Under the pieces are notes generated by a model. That model did not search any database. It saw only the letters and a program-made list of their open reading frames with translations, and was not told where the DNA came from. From assembly GCA_035302865.1 (NCBI GenBank), contig DATGSF010000075.1, positions 1 through 13,720 on the forward strand: DNA of 13,720 bases, read 5' to 3'. The position numbers and the translations under genes are program-made. This document shows, piece by piece, positions 5,913 through 13,366 of this stretch (positions are counted from its first letter, which is position 1; each line of letters opens with the position of its first letter). Source of the stretch: DATGSF01 sp035302865. Lineage in GTDB: Bacteria > Bacteroidota > Bacteroidia > Chitinophagales > Chitinophagaceae.

Positions 5913-6578
5913 TTAATCTTTTCCTTTTAGCATAGGAACGAAACTGAACTTATCAAAAACTTCTTCTTGAATTCCATCCTCAGTTTTTATGATTTTTTTC
6001 ATAATTTGTCCCTCACCGTCTTCTTCATCAACAGGAGCAATAATAAACCCTCCAATTTTTAATTGTTCAATGAGTGCGTCAGGTACAAAGGGAGCAGCTG
6101 CAGTAATAATCATTTTGTCAAATGGTGCATAGCTAGGTAAACCTTTAAAACCATCTCCATAGAAACGCTTAAGTTTTGGAAAACGTTTAAGATAATAGAA
6201 TTTATTATTTAAATCATAGAGTTCTCTTTTCCTTTCTATACTATAAACCATAGCACCTAATTCTGCTAGTATGCATGCCTGATATGCACTACCAGTACCC
6301 ACCTCTAATATTTTTTCAAAAGGTTTTACCTCTAATAATTGTGATTGGTATGCAACGGTATAAGGTTGTGAAATAGTTTGTCCTGCCGCTATAGGGAATG
6401 CACGGTTTTCATAAGCAATTCTTTCAAATGCAGTATCCATAAAAAAATGACGTGGTACTTTATCCATTGCTTGCAGTACATTGGGGTCATTTATACCCAT
6501 TTGTTCTACCTCGTCGAGTAACTTTTTGCGTAAACCTTTGTGAAAATAAGAATCTATATAATTACCAAAACTTGCCAT
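5913..6578 (-). CDS. pcm: Protein-L-isoaspartate O-methyltransferase
   Basis: Cytosolic repair enzyme that uses S-adenosylmethionine to methylate L-isoaspartyl residues in damaged proteins, starting their return to aspartate. The 221-aa length is standard. Visible motifs are VPRHFF (41-46), the substrate-side AGQTISQPYTVA (65-76), AdoMet motif I ILEVGTGSAYQACILAELG (90-108), VYSIER (111-116, acidic end of beta 2), YGDGFKGLP (140-148) and the FDKMIITAAAP segment (153-163). The gene stands alone, divergent from the lipase gene and 105 bases upstream of the rrf2 operon on the same strand, with no hairpin terminator seen between. The -7 box lies only 4 bases before the ATG, so the transcript may have almost no leader. 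No irregularities. Confidence 0.95.
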   Translation of the reverse strand: MASFGNYIDSYFHKGLRKKLLDEVEQMGINDPNVLQAMDKVPRHFFMDTAFERIAYENRAFPIAAGQTISQPYTVAYQSQLLEVKPFEKILEVGTGSAYQACILAELGAMVYSIERKRELYDLNNKFYYLKRFPKLKRFYGDGFKGLPSYAPFDKMIITAAAPFVPDALIEQLKIGGFIIAPVDEEDGEGQIMKKIIKTEDGIQEEVFDKFSFVPMLKGKD

Positions 6579-6582
6579 AAGG

Positions 6583-6590
6583 CAAATATA
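6583..6590 (-). promoter_or_regulatory. Promoter -7 box of pcm, near-leaderless
   Basis: Minus strand TATATTTG fits TAnnTTTG, 4 bases upstream of the pcm ATG. If it is used, transcription would begin at or within a base or two of the start codon. Confidence 0.4.
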
Positions 6591-6650
6591 ATATGCTAAA
6601 CGGGATTTATAGAAAATGCTTGAAATAATTAAAATAAATTTCCTTCTTTA

Positions 6651-6710
6651 GAAAAAATTGTTCGAAATTTCTTATGGAAAAATAAGAGGAAGATTTTTTC
6701 AATCGAACAA
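6651..6710. repeat. Interleaved inverted repeats between pcm and the lipase gene
   Basis: Two 8-base inverted repeats cross each other: GAAAAAAT (6651-6658) with ATTTTTTC (6693-6700), and TTGTTCGA (6658-6665) with TCGAACAA (6703-6710). A small hairpin TCTTAT/ATAAGA (6670-6675 and 6682-6687) sits between them. The right edge lies 16 bases before the lipase -7 box. Candidate regulator site or alternative RNA fold; no regulator is implied. Confidence 0.4.
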
Positions 6711-6726
6711 ATACTTGCTTCTTTTG

Positions 6727-6734
6727 TATATTTG
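6727..6734 (+). promoter_or_regulatory. Promoter -7 box of the lipase gene
   Basis: TATATTTG fits TAnnTTTG and lies 20 bases before the ATG at 6755. A -33 TTG at the usual distance is not evident. Confidence 0.5.
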
Positions 6735-6754
6735 TATAGTTTGCTTTTTAGATT

Positions 6755-7867
6755 ATGTTTAGAAGAAAATTGTTTTATTTTTTATTTCTCTATTTACTAG
6801 GAAACTCTTATTTGAATTATGCTCATAAGCCTGGTTTTGATTGGCTAGAATATGAAAAAATGCTACAAATAAGTATTCAAGCCTTTCATCCACAAGAAAA
6901 TGAAGAGGTTTTGAATGCTCTTGAGTATGAATGGATTTTTAGTTCTAGTGAAGGTCCAATGGCTAATATGTTTAAGATTTATAGAGCTAAAAATCAGGAA
7001 AATGCTGTTTTCTCTTTTCGTGGCACAACTGATGGAGCTGGAAGTTGGATGCAAAATATGTATGCTGCTATGATTCCTGCTACAGGTTCTATTGAATTAG
7101 AAAAGGGCAAGCAGATATATTATCAATTTGCTGAAAATGAAGATGCAGCCTTGCATGCAGGATGGACAATGGGTTTTATTAGTTTATTACCGGAAATTAC
7201 AGAACAGTTGGATATTTTAATTCAAGATAATATAAAAGATATTTATATTACAGGACATAGTCAAGGCGGAGCTTTAGCCCATATTATGACAGCTTGGCTA
7301 CATTATCAAGAAGAGTATTCAAATTTCTCTGTAAAAACTTATGCCTCTGCTAGTCCCAAACCGGGGAATTATTATTTTTCTACTGATTATTATGATAAAA
7401 CCCAAAATGGTTATTCTTTTAATGTCAGTAATGTAATGGACTGGGTTCCTCAATCATTTTTAACTACTCAAAATATTGAGGATATAGTAAAACCAAACTT
7501 TTTCACCTATTTTAAAGAACAAGCAGAAAAAGAAAAATTTATTAAAAGAATAGTAAATAAGTTTTTATATGCTAAGATGAATAAAGTGGGAGCTAAGGCA
7601 GTAAAAAAATATAAAAAATATTCAGGTGAATATATGTATAAAAGAATGAAAGAGTTTTTTCCTCATTTTGTAGCACCTGACTTTGTTTTTAGTTTTGATT
7701 ATCATGACTGTGGGCCACAAATTAAGATGACACCTCCTGAGGAATATTTTATAGAGTTTAAAAATGCTTCAAATGAGGAGTTTATGTACCATCACCATGC
7801 AGATAAATATTTTTGGTTGGTAGATTATTATAAAAAAAGATACTCCTTAGAGTATAATGAAGAATAG
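6755..7867 (+). CDS. Exported class 3 (fungal-type) lipase/esterase
   Basis: Alpha/beta-hydrolase of the lipase class 3 family, expected to hydrolyse carboxylic esters such as acylglycerols outside the cytoplasm. A basic and hydrophobic N-terminus (FRRKLFYFLFLYLLGNSYLNYA, about 2-23) is a signal peptide. Core motifs are VFSFRGTTD (85-93; RGT is the usual oxyanion-hole segment), ITGHSQGGALAHIM (165-178) with nucleophile S169, and D229 in NVMDWVP as the likely catalytic acid. The histidine is probably among H346-H348 near the end (YHHHADKYFW). Between them lies a lysine- and tyrosine-rich insert (about 245-300), perhaps a lid. The 370 aa length is within family range. It is a single gene, divergent from pcm. 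No C-terminal type IX secretion tail is visible, so it may stay in the periplasm or be membrane-associated. Substrate is unknown. Confidence 0.88.
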   Translation: MFRRKLFYFLFLYLLGNSYLNYAHKPGFDWLEYEKMLQISIQAFHPQENEEVLNALEYEWIFSSSEGPMANMFKIYRAKNQENAVFSFRGTTDGAGSWMQNMYAAMIPATGSIELEKGKQIYYQFAENEDAALHAGWTMGFISLLPEITEQLDILIQDNIKDIYITGHSQGGALAHIMTAWLHYQEEYSNFSVKTYASASPKPGNYYFSTDYYDKTQNGYSFNVSNVMDWVPQSFLTTQNIEDIVKPNFFTYFKEQAEKEKFIKRIVNKFLYAKMNKVGAKAVKKYKKYSGEYMYKRMKEFFPHFVAPDFVFSFDYHDCGPQIKMTPPEEYFIEFKNASNEEFMYHHHADKYFWLVDYYKKRYSLEYNEE

Positions 7868-7946
7868 AAATAAAAACAAGATGTGATTGAAGAGCTTAAT
7901 TGAATAAATATGAATGCTTTAAACTTGATGTTTTTTGGTATAGTAA

Positions 7947-7967
7947 AGGCTTAGTTTTTCTGAGCCT
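7947..7967. promoter_or_regulatory. Inverted repeat over the GNAT-racemase promoter
   Basis: AGGCTTAG (7947-7954), a five-T loop and CTGAGCCT (7960-7967) form an 8-pair imperfect palindrome with one G-T pair. It ends 11 bases before the -7 box TACCTTTG, so it covers the -33 region. It is not followed by a T-run, so an operator is likelier than a terminator for the lipase gene. Confidence 0.45.
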
Positions 7968-7978
7968 ATTAAAAGCTG

Positions 7979-7986
7979 TACCTTTG
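7979..7986 (+). promoter_or_regulatory. Promoter -7 box of the GNAT-racemase operon
   Basis: TACCTTTG followed by CAAA is a textbook Bacteroidota -7 element, identical to the rrf2 box. The transcript would carry a leader of about 40 bases before the ATG at 8033. Confidence 0.62.
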
Positions 7987-8032
7987 CAAATATCTATTAT
8001 AAATATTGATTAGATAAATTTAAAAATACCTT

Positions 8033-8476
8033 ATGTATCAAATAAAAAAATTTGACAAAAATAATATACCCTCTTCTTTGGAGGAGGAAATAATTTCCCA
8101 ATTTCTATATAAGCATTTAGAACAGTATGGAGATAAAATAGAAGATATTCAAGCAGCAATGGCTTATGCTTTAGGAAAGAATGATAAACCTGGTGGATTT
8201 ATATTAACGATAGCAGATAATAGTAATTTACTTGGAGTTGTAGTAATATTAGATACACAAATGTCGGGTTATATTCCAGAGCATATATTGGTTTATATTG
8301 CTACTCATGCTGCATCGAGAGGAAAAGGAATAGGAAGAAAGCTTTTGGATAAAGTAATAAAAGAATGTCCAGGTGATATTGCTTTACATGTGGATAAGGA
8401 TAATCCAGCAAAAAATCTTTATGAAAGAGTTGGATTTACTACTCCTTATTTAGAAATGAGAAGAAAGAAAAGTTAA
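8033..8476 (+). CDS. GNAT-family N-acetyltransferase
   Basis: A 147-aa single-domain acyltransferase expected to move acetyl from acetyl-CoA to an amine. Beta 4 and motif A are clear: ILVYIATHAASRGKGIGRKLL (split across 85-105), with the pyrophosphate-binding R-G-K-G-I-G at 96-101. Motif B follows as HVDKDNPAKNLYERVGF (119-135). The N-terminal third is helical and specific to this protein, giving no substrate clue. The stop is 2 bases before the ATG of the racemase gene, so the two proteins are almost surely made together. An amino-acid or D-amino-acid amine as acceptor is a reasonable inference from that partner. No oddities. Confidence 0.9.
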   Translation: MYQIKKFDKNNIPSSLEEEIISQFLYKHLEQYGDKIEDIQAAMAYALGKNDKPGGFILTIADNSNLLGVVVILDTQMSGYIPEHILVYIATHAASRGKGIGRKLLDKVIKECPGDIALHVDKDNPAKNLYERVGFTTPYLEMRRKKS

Positions 8477-8478
8477 TC

Positions 8479-9549
8479 ATGGCACATATAGTATTAAATA
8501 AAGAAAAGTTACAACATAATTATACTGTTTTAAATAATTTTTTTAAAGAAAGGGATATTGAATGGGGTGTAGTAGCGAAATTATTATGTGGCAACGAGAT
8601 ATTTTTAAGAGAAGTAATTAATTTAGGAATTAAGCAAATATGTGATTCAAGAATTTCTAATTTATCCACCATAAAGAAAATTAACCCTAATGTTGAAACT
8701 GTTTATATCAAACCTACTCCTAAAAGAAGTATAGAAGAGTTAATAGAAGTTGCTGATGTGAGTTTTAATACAGAATTGGAAACAATAAAGAAGATTTCCG
8801 AAGCAGCACAAAAGGCAAATAAATTGCATAAAATAGTTATTATGCTAGAATTAGGAGAGTTGCGCGAAGGGGTAATGCGAGAAGAATTTGTGGAGTTTTA
8901 CGAAGAAGTATTTCGCCTTCCGAATATTGAAATTGCTGGGATTGGTACGAATTTGACTTGTATGTACGGTGTATTGCCTAATAATGATAAACTTATCCAA
9001 CTTTCCCTTTATACCCAAATCATTGAGGCTAAATTTAATAGAAAAATACCCTATATTTCTGGAGGAGCTTCTGTTACCATTCCTTTAATCAAGCAAGGTT
9101 TACTGCCACAATCCATTAACCATTTTAGGGTAGGTGAAACTTTGTTTTGTGGTACTGATGTATATAATAATGAAGTGTATCCTGATATGAATAATGATGT
9201 ATTTACTTTATATGCTGAAGTGTTGGAAATTAATGAAAAACCTATGGTTCCGGATGGGGATTTAGGTCTGAATTTAATGGGAGAGCAAACGGAGGTAGAT
9301 ACTTCATTAATTGGAAAAGTTACACATAGAGCCTTAGTAGATATTGGACTTTTAGATATTGAATCGGAACATATTTGGCCTAAAAAGAAATATATGGAGA
9401 TAATAGGCGCAAGTTCAGATATGCTTGTAATTGATTTAAAAGAAAATGATGAAAATATAAAGGTTGGGGATTTGATACCTTTTAAAATGAATTATATGGG
9501 AATTTTGCGTATTATGAATTCTGATTATGTGGATAAAAAAGTAATATAG
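8479..9549 (+). CDS. Alanine/ornithine-racemase-family PLP enzyme
   Basis: A 356-aa fold-type III PLP enzyme, expected to interconvert L and D forms of an amino acid in the cytosol. The N-terminal TIM barrel carries the Schiff-base lysine K34 in GVVAKLLCGN (30-39), the site equivalent to VVKANAYG in alanine racemase. Further barrel motifs are ICDSRISNL (54-62), GIGTNLTCMYG (154-164), SGGASVTIP (194-202, phosphate contact) and HFRVGETLFCGTD (215-227). A C-terminal beta domain follows, with GASSDM (310-315). These features match the alanine/ornithine racemase group better than classical Alr/DadX. It is translationally close to the upstream GNAT gene, and a strong terminator follows at 9589-9640. 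Substrate (ornithine, alanine or another) is not settled by sequence. A role in the essential D-Ala supply is less likely in view of the diverged active-site segments. Confidence 0.85.
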   Translation: MAHIVLNKEKLQHNYTVLNNFFKERDIEWGVVAKLLCGNEIFLREVINLGIKQICDSRISNLSTIKKINPNVETVYIKPTPKRSIEELIEVADVSFNTELETIKKISEAAQKANKLHKIVIMLELGELREGVMREEFVEFYEEVFRLPNIEIAGIGTNLTCMYGVLPNNDKLIQLSLYTQIIEAKFNRKIPYISGGASVTIPLIKQGLLPQSINHFRVGETLFCGTDVYNNEVYPDMNNDVFTLYAEVLEINEKPMVPDGDLGLNLMGEQTEVDTSLIGKVTHRALVDIGLLDIESEHIWPKKKYMEIIGASSDMLVIDLKENDENIKVGDLIPFKMNYMGILRIMNSDYVDKKVI

Positions 9550-9588
9550 ATTTAAACTTACCCTATTATTCTTGCTGTAATATTTAAG

Positions 9589-9640
9589 AATGCGTTAGAA
9601 ACTTAATTGTATTAGCTCTAACGCATTTTTTATATTTTAT
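9589..9640 (+). terminator. Rho-independent terminator of the GNAT-racemase operon
   Basis: Perfect 11-bp stem AATGCGTTAGA (9589-9599) with TCTAACGCATT (9617-9627), loop of 17, followed by TTTTATATTTT. It separates the racemase gene from the transporter gene. Confidence 0.85.
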
Positions 9641-9697
9641 AAGTATTCCTTGTTTATAAATAATTATAATTCAGATTAAATGAATATTCTTATTTAA

Positions 9698-9733
9698 TTT
9701 GTATGTTTAGCTGTCTTTCAAATATTATTTTTG
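9698..9733 (+). promoter_or_regulatory. Promoter of the AbgT-family transporter gene
   Basis: A TTTG (9698-9701) and TATTTTTG (9726-9733, fits TAnnTTTG) are separated by 24 bases, slightly longer than usual. The -7 box lies 18 bases before the ATG at 9752. Confidence 0.5.
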
Positions 9734-9751
9734 TTTTAAACGAATTTTAAG

Positions 9752-11308
9752 ATGAATATGCCTACTGAACAAAGTATTAAAAAGAAAGGATTAATAGATA
9801 AAATCCTTGATTTTGTTGAACGTGCTGGTAATAAATTACCTGATCCTGCTTTATTGTTTTTTGGATTAATGATAATTATCTGGATACTATCTGCGCTATT
9901 TTCCAATTTTACTTTTTCTGAAATTGATCCCAGTACTAAAGAAGCAATTGTGGTAAAGAATTTACTTTCTGCTGAGTCCATGGCAAGTTTTTTGTCGAAT
10001 ATGGTTACAACTTTCACTAGTTTTGCTCCTTTAGGTATTGTCTTAGTTGCTATGTTGGGAGTTGGAGTTGCTGAACATTCTGGATTTATTAATGCGGGTT
10101 TAAAATCTATTCTGAATATAACACCCAAAAAGCTTTTAACACCCATGTTAATTTTAGTAGCTATTGTTTCTCATACTGCAACAGATGCGGGGTATGTATT
10201 GGTTATACCTTTAGGAGGAATTATATTTTACACCGCAGGGCGTCATCCACTTGCGGGAATAGCCGCTGCTTTTGCTGGAGTTTCTGGTGGTTTTAGTGCA
10301 AACTTTATTCCTTCTGGAATAGATCCCTTAATTCAAGGTTTTACCCAGTCTGCAGCACAAATTGTGGATCCCGCTATTCAATTAAATCCTTTGAATAATT
10401 GGTACTTTACCTCAATTTCCTCCATTTTAATCGTTTTAATAGGTTGGTATGTTACGGATAAAATTGTAGAACCTAGATTAAAAAATGTGGAAGTGGAATT
10501 AGAAGAAGGGGAGGAGATTACTATGGGTGATTTGACAAAATTAGAGAAAAAAGCCTTTTATATATCCACTGGTGTTATGCTATTAAGTTTGCTTGGTTTG
10601 TATTTTTGGGCTGCACCAGCGGATTCAGCATTACGCGATGCGGAGGGTGAAATAGCTTCTTTTACGGCTCCTTTAATGCAATCCATTGTTCCTTTGATTT
10701 TTATTATTTTCTTAATTCCTGGTGTTGTTTATGGTTTAGTTGCAAAAACATTTGCTTCTACTAAAGAAATTATAGAAAGTATGACAAAATCTATGCAGGG
10801 AATGGGTTATTATATAGTAATGGCTTTTTTCTGTGCTTTATTTATTGATGCATTTGCTCAATCAAATTTGGGAGCTTTATTAGCATTAAAAGGTGCATCT
10901 TTCTTACAATCTTTAAACTTGCCTATGCAAATAACCATTGTTGGAGTAGTTATTATTACTGCATTTATTAATATTTTTATTGGATCTGCATCTGCTAAAT
11001 GGGCATTAATCGCACCTGTTATTGTTCCTATGTTAATGCAACTAAATGTTTCTCCTGATTTATCACAAGCTGCTTATAGAGTTGGAGATTCAGTTTCGAA
11101 TATTATTACTCCTTTGATGCCTTATTTCCCCTTAGTGGTGGTATATTGTCAACGTTATGTGAAAAGCACTGGGATAGGAACTTTGGTTTCCATGATGATA
11201 CCGTTTTCGATATTCTTCTTTATTTTATGGACTGTTTTCCTACTAATATATTGGGCTCTTGGGATTCCTTTAGGTTTGCAAGCGAGTTATGAGTATTTTA
11301 TGCCTTAG
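9752..11308 (+). CDS. AbgT/MtrF-family transporter
   Basis: A 518-aa inner-membrane transporter with about 11-13 hydrophobic segments. AbgT imports p-aminobenzoyl-glutamate in E. coli, and MtrF-type members have been linked to export of sulfonamide-like drugs. Conserved parts are LPDPALLFF (29-37), SHTATDAGYVLVIPLGG (140-156), SANFIPSGIDPLIQG (182-196, D191), GSASAKW (411-417) and RVGDSVSNIITPLMPYFPL (443-461). The residues S414, W417, R443, D446 and P454 keep the spacing of the functional residues S417, W420, R446, D449 and P457 that I recall for MtrF. A cytoplasmic loop rich in Glu (about 245-268) splits two halves. The transporter has its own promoter and terminator beside the GNAT-racemase pair. 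Substrate could be a folate-breakdown product, a peptide or an amino-acid derivative. An alternative start is Met3. Confidence 0.93.
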   Translation: MNMPTEQSIKKKGLIDKILDFVERAGNKLPDPALLFFGLMIIIWILSALFSNFTFSEIDPSTKEAIVVKNLLSAESMASFLSNMVTTFTSFAPLGIVLVAMLGVGVAEHSGFINAGLKSILNITPKKLLTPMLILVAIVSHTATDAGYVLVIPLGGIIFYTAGRHPLAGIAAAFAGVSGGFSANFIPSGIDPLIQGFTQSAAQIVDPAIQLNPLNNWYFTSISSILIVLIGWYVTDKIVEPRLKNVEVELEEGEEITMGDLTKLEKKAFYISTGVMLLSLLGLYFWAAPADSALRDAEGEIASFTAPLMQSIVPLIFIIFLIPGVVYGLVAKTFASTKEIIESMTKSMQGMGYYIVMAFFCALFIDAFAQSNLGALLALKGASFLQSLNLPMQITIVGVVIITAFINIFIGSASAKWALIAPVIVPMLMQLNVSPDLSQAAYRVGDSVSNIITPLMPYFPLVVVYCQRYVKSTGIGTLVSMMIPFSIFFFILWTVFLLIYWALGIPLGLQASYEYFMP

Positions 11309-11321
11309 TAACTTAAAGAAA

Positions 11322-11341
11322 TTTTGCTTGTAATAGCAAAA
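11322..11341 (+). other. Small hairpin after the transporter gene
   Basis: TTTTGCT (11322-11328) and AGCAAAA (11335-11341) form a 7-bp stem with a 6-base loop, 13 bases after the transporter stop. There is no T-run after it, so it may only stabilise the 3' end ahead of the terminator at 11362. Confidence 0.4.
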
Positions 11342-11361
11342 GGGAATGTTTATATAAATTA

Positions 11362-11407
11362 AGCGCTTTGCTTCTCATAATTAATTAGATGCAAAGCGCT
11401 ATTTTTT
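11362..11407 (+). terminator. Rho-independent terminator of the transporter gene
   Basis: Ten-bp perfect stem AGCGCTTTGC (11362-11371) with GCAAAGCGCT (11391-11400), loop of 19, followed by ATTTTTTATT. Confidence 0.8.
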
Positions 11408-11425
11408 ATTGTTTTTATTTGATTT

Positions 11426-11473
11426 AAAATATTGCTGTTTGTTTTGAAAATGGATTGTTAAGAGCAATGTTTT
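11426..11473 (-). terminator. Possible terminator of purE
   Basis: AAAATATTGCT (11426-11436) pairs with AGCAATGTTTT (11463-11473) as an 11-bp stem with one G-T pair and a loop of 26. On the minus strand it lies 13 bases after the purE stop and ends in ATATTTT. The long loop makes it a weak call. Confidence 0.35.
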
Positions 11474-11486
11474 TTAGAAAATACTA

Positions 11487-11942
11487 TTAGATTTTATAAC
11501 CTTGTTCAGCAAAAGCATATAATTTTTCTTGTAAATCCGTATTGCTTAAAGCAAACATTCTAGCACAAAGTACTGCTGCATTTCTCGCACCCGCTTTTCC
11601 TACAGCCATAGTTGCAACAGGAACACCAGCTGGCATTTGAACTATAGAATATAAAGCATCTATGCCTCCTGGTAAACCACCATCTAAAGGAACGCCGATT
11701 ACGGGTAAAGGAGTTAAAGCTGCACATACTCCTGGTAATGCAGCTGCCATTCCAGCACCTGCAATAACCGCACCAAAGCCATTATTTGCTGCGCCTTTCA
11801 TTAATTCACTTACTTTATCCGCATTTCTATGTGCACTTGCAACTACGATTTCAGATTCTATTCCAAACCAATTTAGCCATTTTTTACTCTCTTCCATAAC
11901 AGTCATGTCGGAAGTAGAACCCATAATAATCATTACTTTCAT
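11487..11942 (-). CDS. purE: N5-carboxyaminoimidazole ribonucleotide mutase
   Basis: Purine biosynthesis enzyme, converting N5-CAIR to CAIR in the cytosol. The 151-aa length is typical of PurE. Motifs are MGSTSDMTVMEE (7-18), VASAHRNADKV (34-44) with catalytic H38, GAGMAAALPGVCAALTPLPVIGVPL (split across 62-86) and SIVQMPAGVPVATMAVGKAGARNAA (split across 99-123). The GMAAALPG form, rather than GGAAHLPG, matches the type I recall from Bacteroidales and many anaerobes rather than typical Flavobacteria, so it may hint at lineage or transfer. PurK is not in the window. The gene is divergent from the SDR gene, with both promoters in an 85-base gap. Function is secure. Confidence 0.95.
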   Translation of the reverse strand: MKVMIIMGSTSDMTVMEESKKWLNWFGIESEIVVASAHRNADKVSELMKGAANNGFGAVIAGAGMAAALPGVCAALTPLPVIGVPLDGGLPGGIDALYSIVQMPAGVPVATMAVGKAGARNAAVLCARMFALSNTDLQEKLYAFAEQGYKI

Positions 11943-11979
11943 TTTATTATATTTTTCTATTTTTAAAAAGAATACCCAG

Positions 11980-11987
11980 CAAATTTA
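11980..11987 (-). promoter_or_regulatory. Promoter -7 box of purE
   Basis: Minus strand TAAATTTG fits TAnnTTTG, 37 bases before the purE ATG. It sits between two direct copies of AATACCCA (11971-11978 and 11987-11994), the only repeat in this gap and a possible regulator site. Confidence 0.4.
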
Positions 11988-12011
11988 ATACCCAAATTCT
12001 TAAAACATTAG

Positions 12012-12019
12012 TATTTTTG
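12012..12019 (+). promoter_or_regulatory. Promoter -7 box of the SDR-YkgJ operon
   Basis: TATTTTTG fits TAnnTTTG only 8 bases before the ATG at 12028, predicting a leader of a few bases. Its -33 region falls on the purE promoter, so the two divergent promoters may compete. Confidence 0.45.
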
Positions 12020-12027
12020 CAATAATT

Positions 12028-12843
12028 ATGAAAAATAACTTGAAAGATAAAGTAGTTATCATTACCGGAGCTTCTTCTGGAATTGGTTTAGCACTTGCTA
12101 CTCAAGCTTATGAGCAGGGTGCAAATATAGCAGTTTGTGCTAGAAATGAAGCAAAGCTAAAAACTGCATTTGAAGGATTTGATGCAAATAGAGTGTATTT
12201 GCAATCGGTGGATGTGAGTAAAGAAGAAGAATGTCAATCTTTTATAGAAAATACGCAATTAAAATTGGGAAGTATTGATATTTTAATAAATAATGCAGGA
12301 ATTAGTATGCGTGCATTATTTGAAGATTTGGATTTAGATGTATTGCGAAAATCTATGGATATTAATTTTTGGGGAACGGTGTATTGTACGCATTATGCTT
12401 TGCAAGATATTAAAAAAAACAAAGGAAGTATTATAGGGATTTCTTCTGTAGCAGGATTTAGAGGTTTACCAGGAAGAACAGGTTATGCAGCTTCTAAATT
12501 TGCTATGCAAGGTTTTTTAGAAACTTTACGTACAGAATTATTGTATAAAAATGTAAATGTGATGTGGGTAGCTCCAGGATTCACAAGTTCGAATATTAGA
12601 AATACAGCGCTCTCTGCAGATGGGAGCTCTCAAAAAGAAACACCTTTAGATGAAAGTAAATTAATGTCTGCTGAAGAATGTGCCTCAATTATCTGGAAAG
12701 GCATTCATAAGAAAAAAAGAACCGTTATTATGACACTAATAGGAAAATCTACTATTTTCTTAAATAAGTTTTTCCCTAAGTTTATTGATAGAATGGTGTT
12801 TAATCATTTTGCTAAAGAAGCGAATAGTCCTTTAAAGAAATAA
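12028..12843 (+). CDS. Short-chain dehydrogenase/reductase
   Basis: A 271-aa classical SDR oxidoreductase with a Rossmann fold. Nucleotide-binding motif TGASSGIG is at 13-20, and CARN (37-40), with Arg after beta 2, favours NADP(H). LINNAG is at 86-91, N113 in the DINFWGT segment, and the catalytic triad is S140 (SSVAG), Y153 and K157 (YAASK). VAPGFTSSNI (181-190) is the expected PG motif after beta 6. The C-terminus (about 230-271) is basic and hydrophobic (TVIMTLIGKSTIFLNKFFPKFIDR) and could touch the membrane, as in DHRS7-like enzymes. The substrate is not predictable, but a lipid or 3-oxoacyl group is possible. One base separates its stop from the ATG of the YkgJ-type gene, so they form an operon. 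Confidence 0.92.
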   Translation: MKNNLKDKVVIITGASSGIGLALATQAYEQGANIAVCARNEAKLKTAFEGFDANRVYLQSVDVSKEEECQSFIENTQLKLGSIDILINNAGISMRALFEDLDLDVLRKSMDINFWGTVYCTHYALQDIKKNKGSIIGISSVAGFRGLPGRTGYAASKFAMQGFLETLRTELLYKNVNVMWVAPGFTSSNIRNTALSADGSSQKETPLDESKLMSAEECASIIWKGIHKKKRTVIMTLIGKSTIFLNKFFPKFIDRMVFNHFAKEANSPLKK

Positions 12844-12844
12844 T

Positions 12845-13366
12845 ATGGTTGATTTTAAACAATATCAAGCAGCAGTTGAAGAAAATGGAGCTCGTTTGCG
12901 AAAATTTTTAGATACTTTTGATCATACTATTCCTGAAGATTTACATGAAATAGTGGATCAAACGGATGCGGAAGTTTGGGAGGAAATAGATTGTATGGAA
13001 TGTGCAAGGTGTTGTCATGTAATGACTCCTACCTATAGTGAAGAGGATATAGCAAGGATTTCTAAGCATTTAGGATTGTCAAAATCTGATTTTATAGAAA
13101 AATATTTAGAGGAATCTGAAGAGGAACCTGAAGTATTAATGCATAAAGAAAACCCCTGTGTGTTTTTAGAGGATAATGCATGTAGTATTTATGAAGTGCG
13201 TCCTGAAAATTGCAAGGATTTTCCTTATCATAAAATCCGCCCTTTTGATGAATATAATTTGACTTTTATTCAAAATCTAGAACATTGTCCGGCTACCTAT
13301 ATGCTCATTAGCAAAATGGAAGAAAAACTTTTAAATGATTATGATTGGGAAGAGCATATGCAGTGA
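12845..13366 (+). CDS. YkgJ/UPF0153-family cysteine-cluster protein
   Basis: A 173-aa soluble protein of the family with the CxxCxxCC signature, thought to bind zinc or iron. The cluster is C50-x2-C53-x2-C56-C57 in DCMECARCCHVM, followed by TPTYSEEDIARIS (61-73). A second cysteine set is C105 (NPCVFLED), C113 (ACSIYEVRPENC), C123 (CKDFPY) and C148 (HCPAT). The first 40 residues are a helical, acidic segment specific to this protein. All eight family cysteines seem present, so the protein looks intact. The gene follows the SDR gene by 1 base. The family has no firm biochemical role; protein maturation or metal handling is speculation. Confidence 0.9.
   Translation: MVDFKQYQAAVEENGARLRKFLDTFDHTIPEDLHEIVDQTDAEVWEEIDCMECARCCHVMTPTYSEEDIARISKHLGLSKSDFIEKYLEESEEEPEVLMHKENPCVFLEDNACSIYEVRPENCKDFPYHKIRPFDEYNLTFIQNLEHCPATYMLISKMEEKLLNDYDWEEHMQ

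Noticed and set aside
7947..7967. Terminator for the lipase gene
   Set aside because: The hairpin is followed by ATTAAAAGC with no T-run and directly precedes a promoter box, so an operator fits better.
9736..10146. 136-codon minus-strand frame opposite the transporter gene
   Set aside because: It lies antisense to strongly conserved AbgT-family sequence; the composition reflects the opposite-strand codons, not a protein.
11662..11988. 108-codon plus-strand frame opposite purE
   Set aside because: The Pro- and Ala-rich translation is the mirror of Gly- and Ala-rich purE codons, and it would cross the purE promoter.
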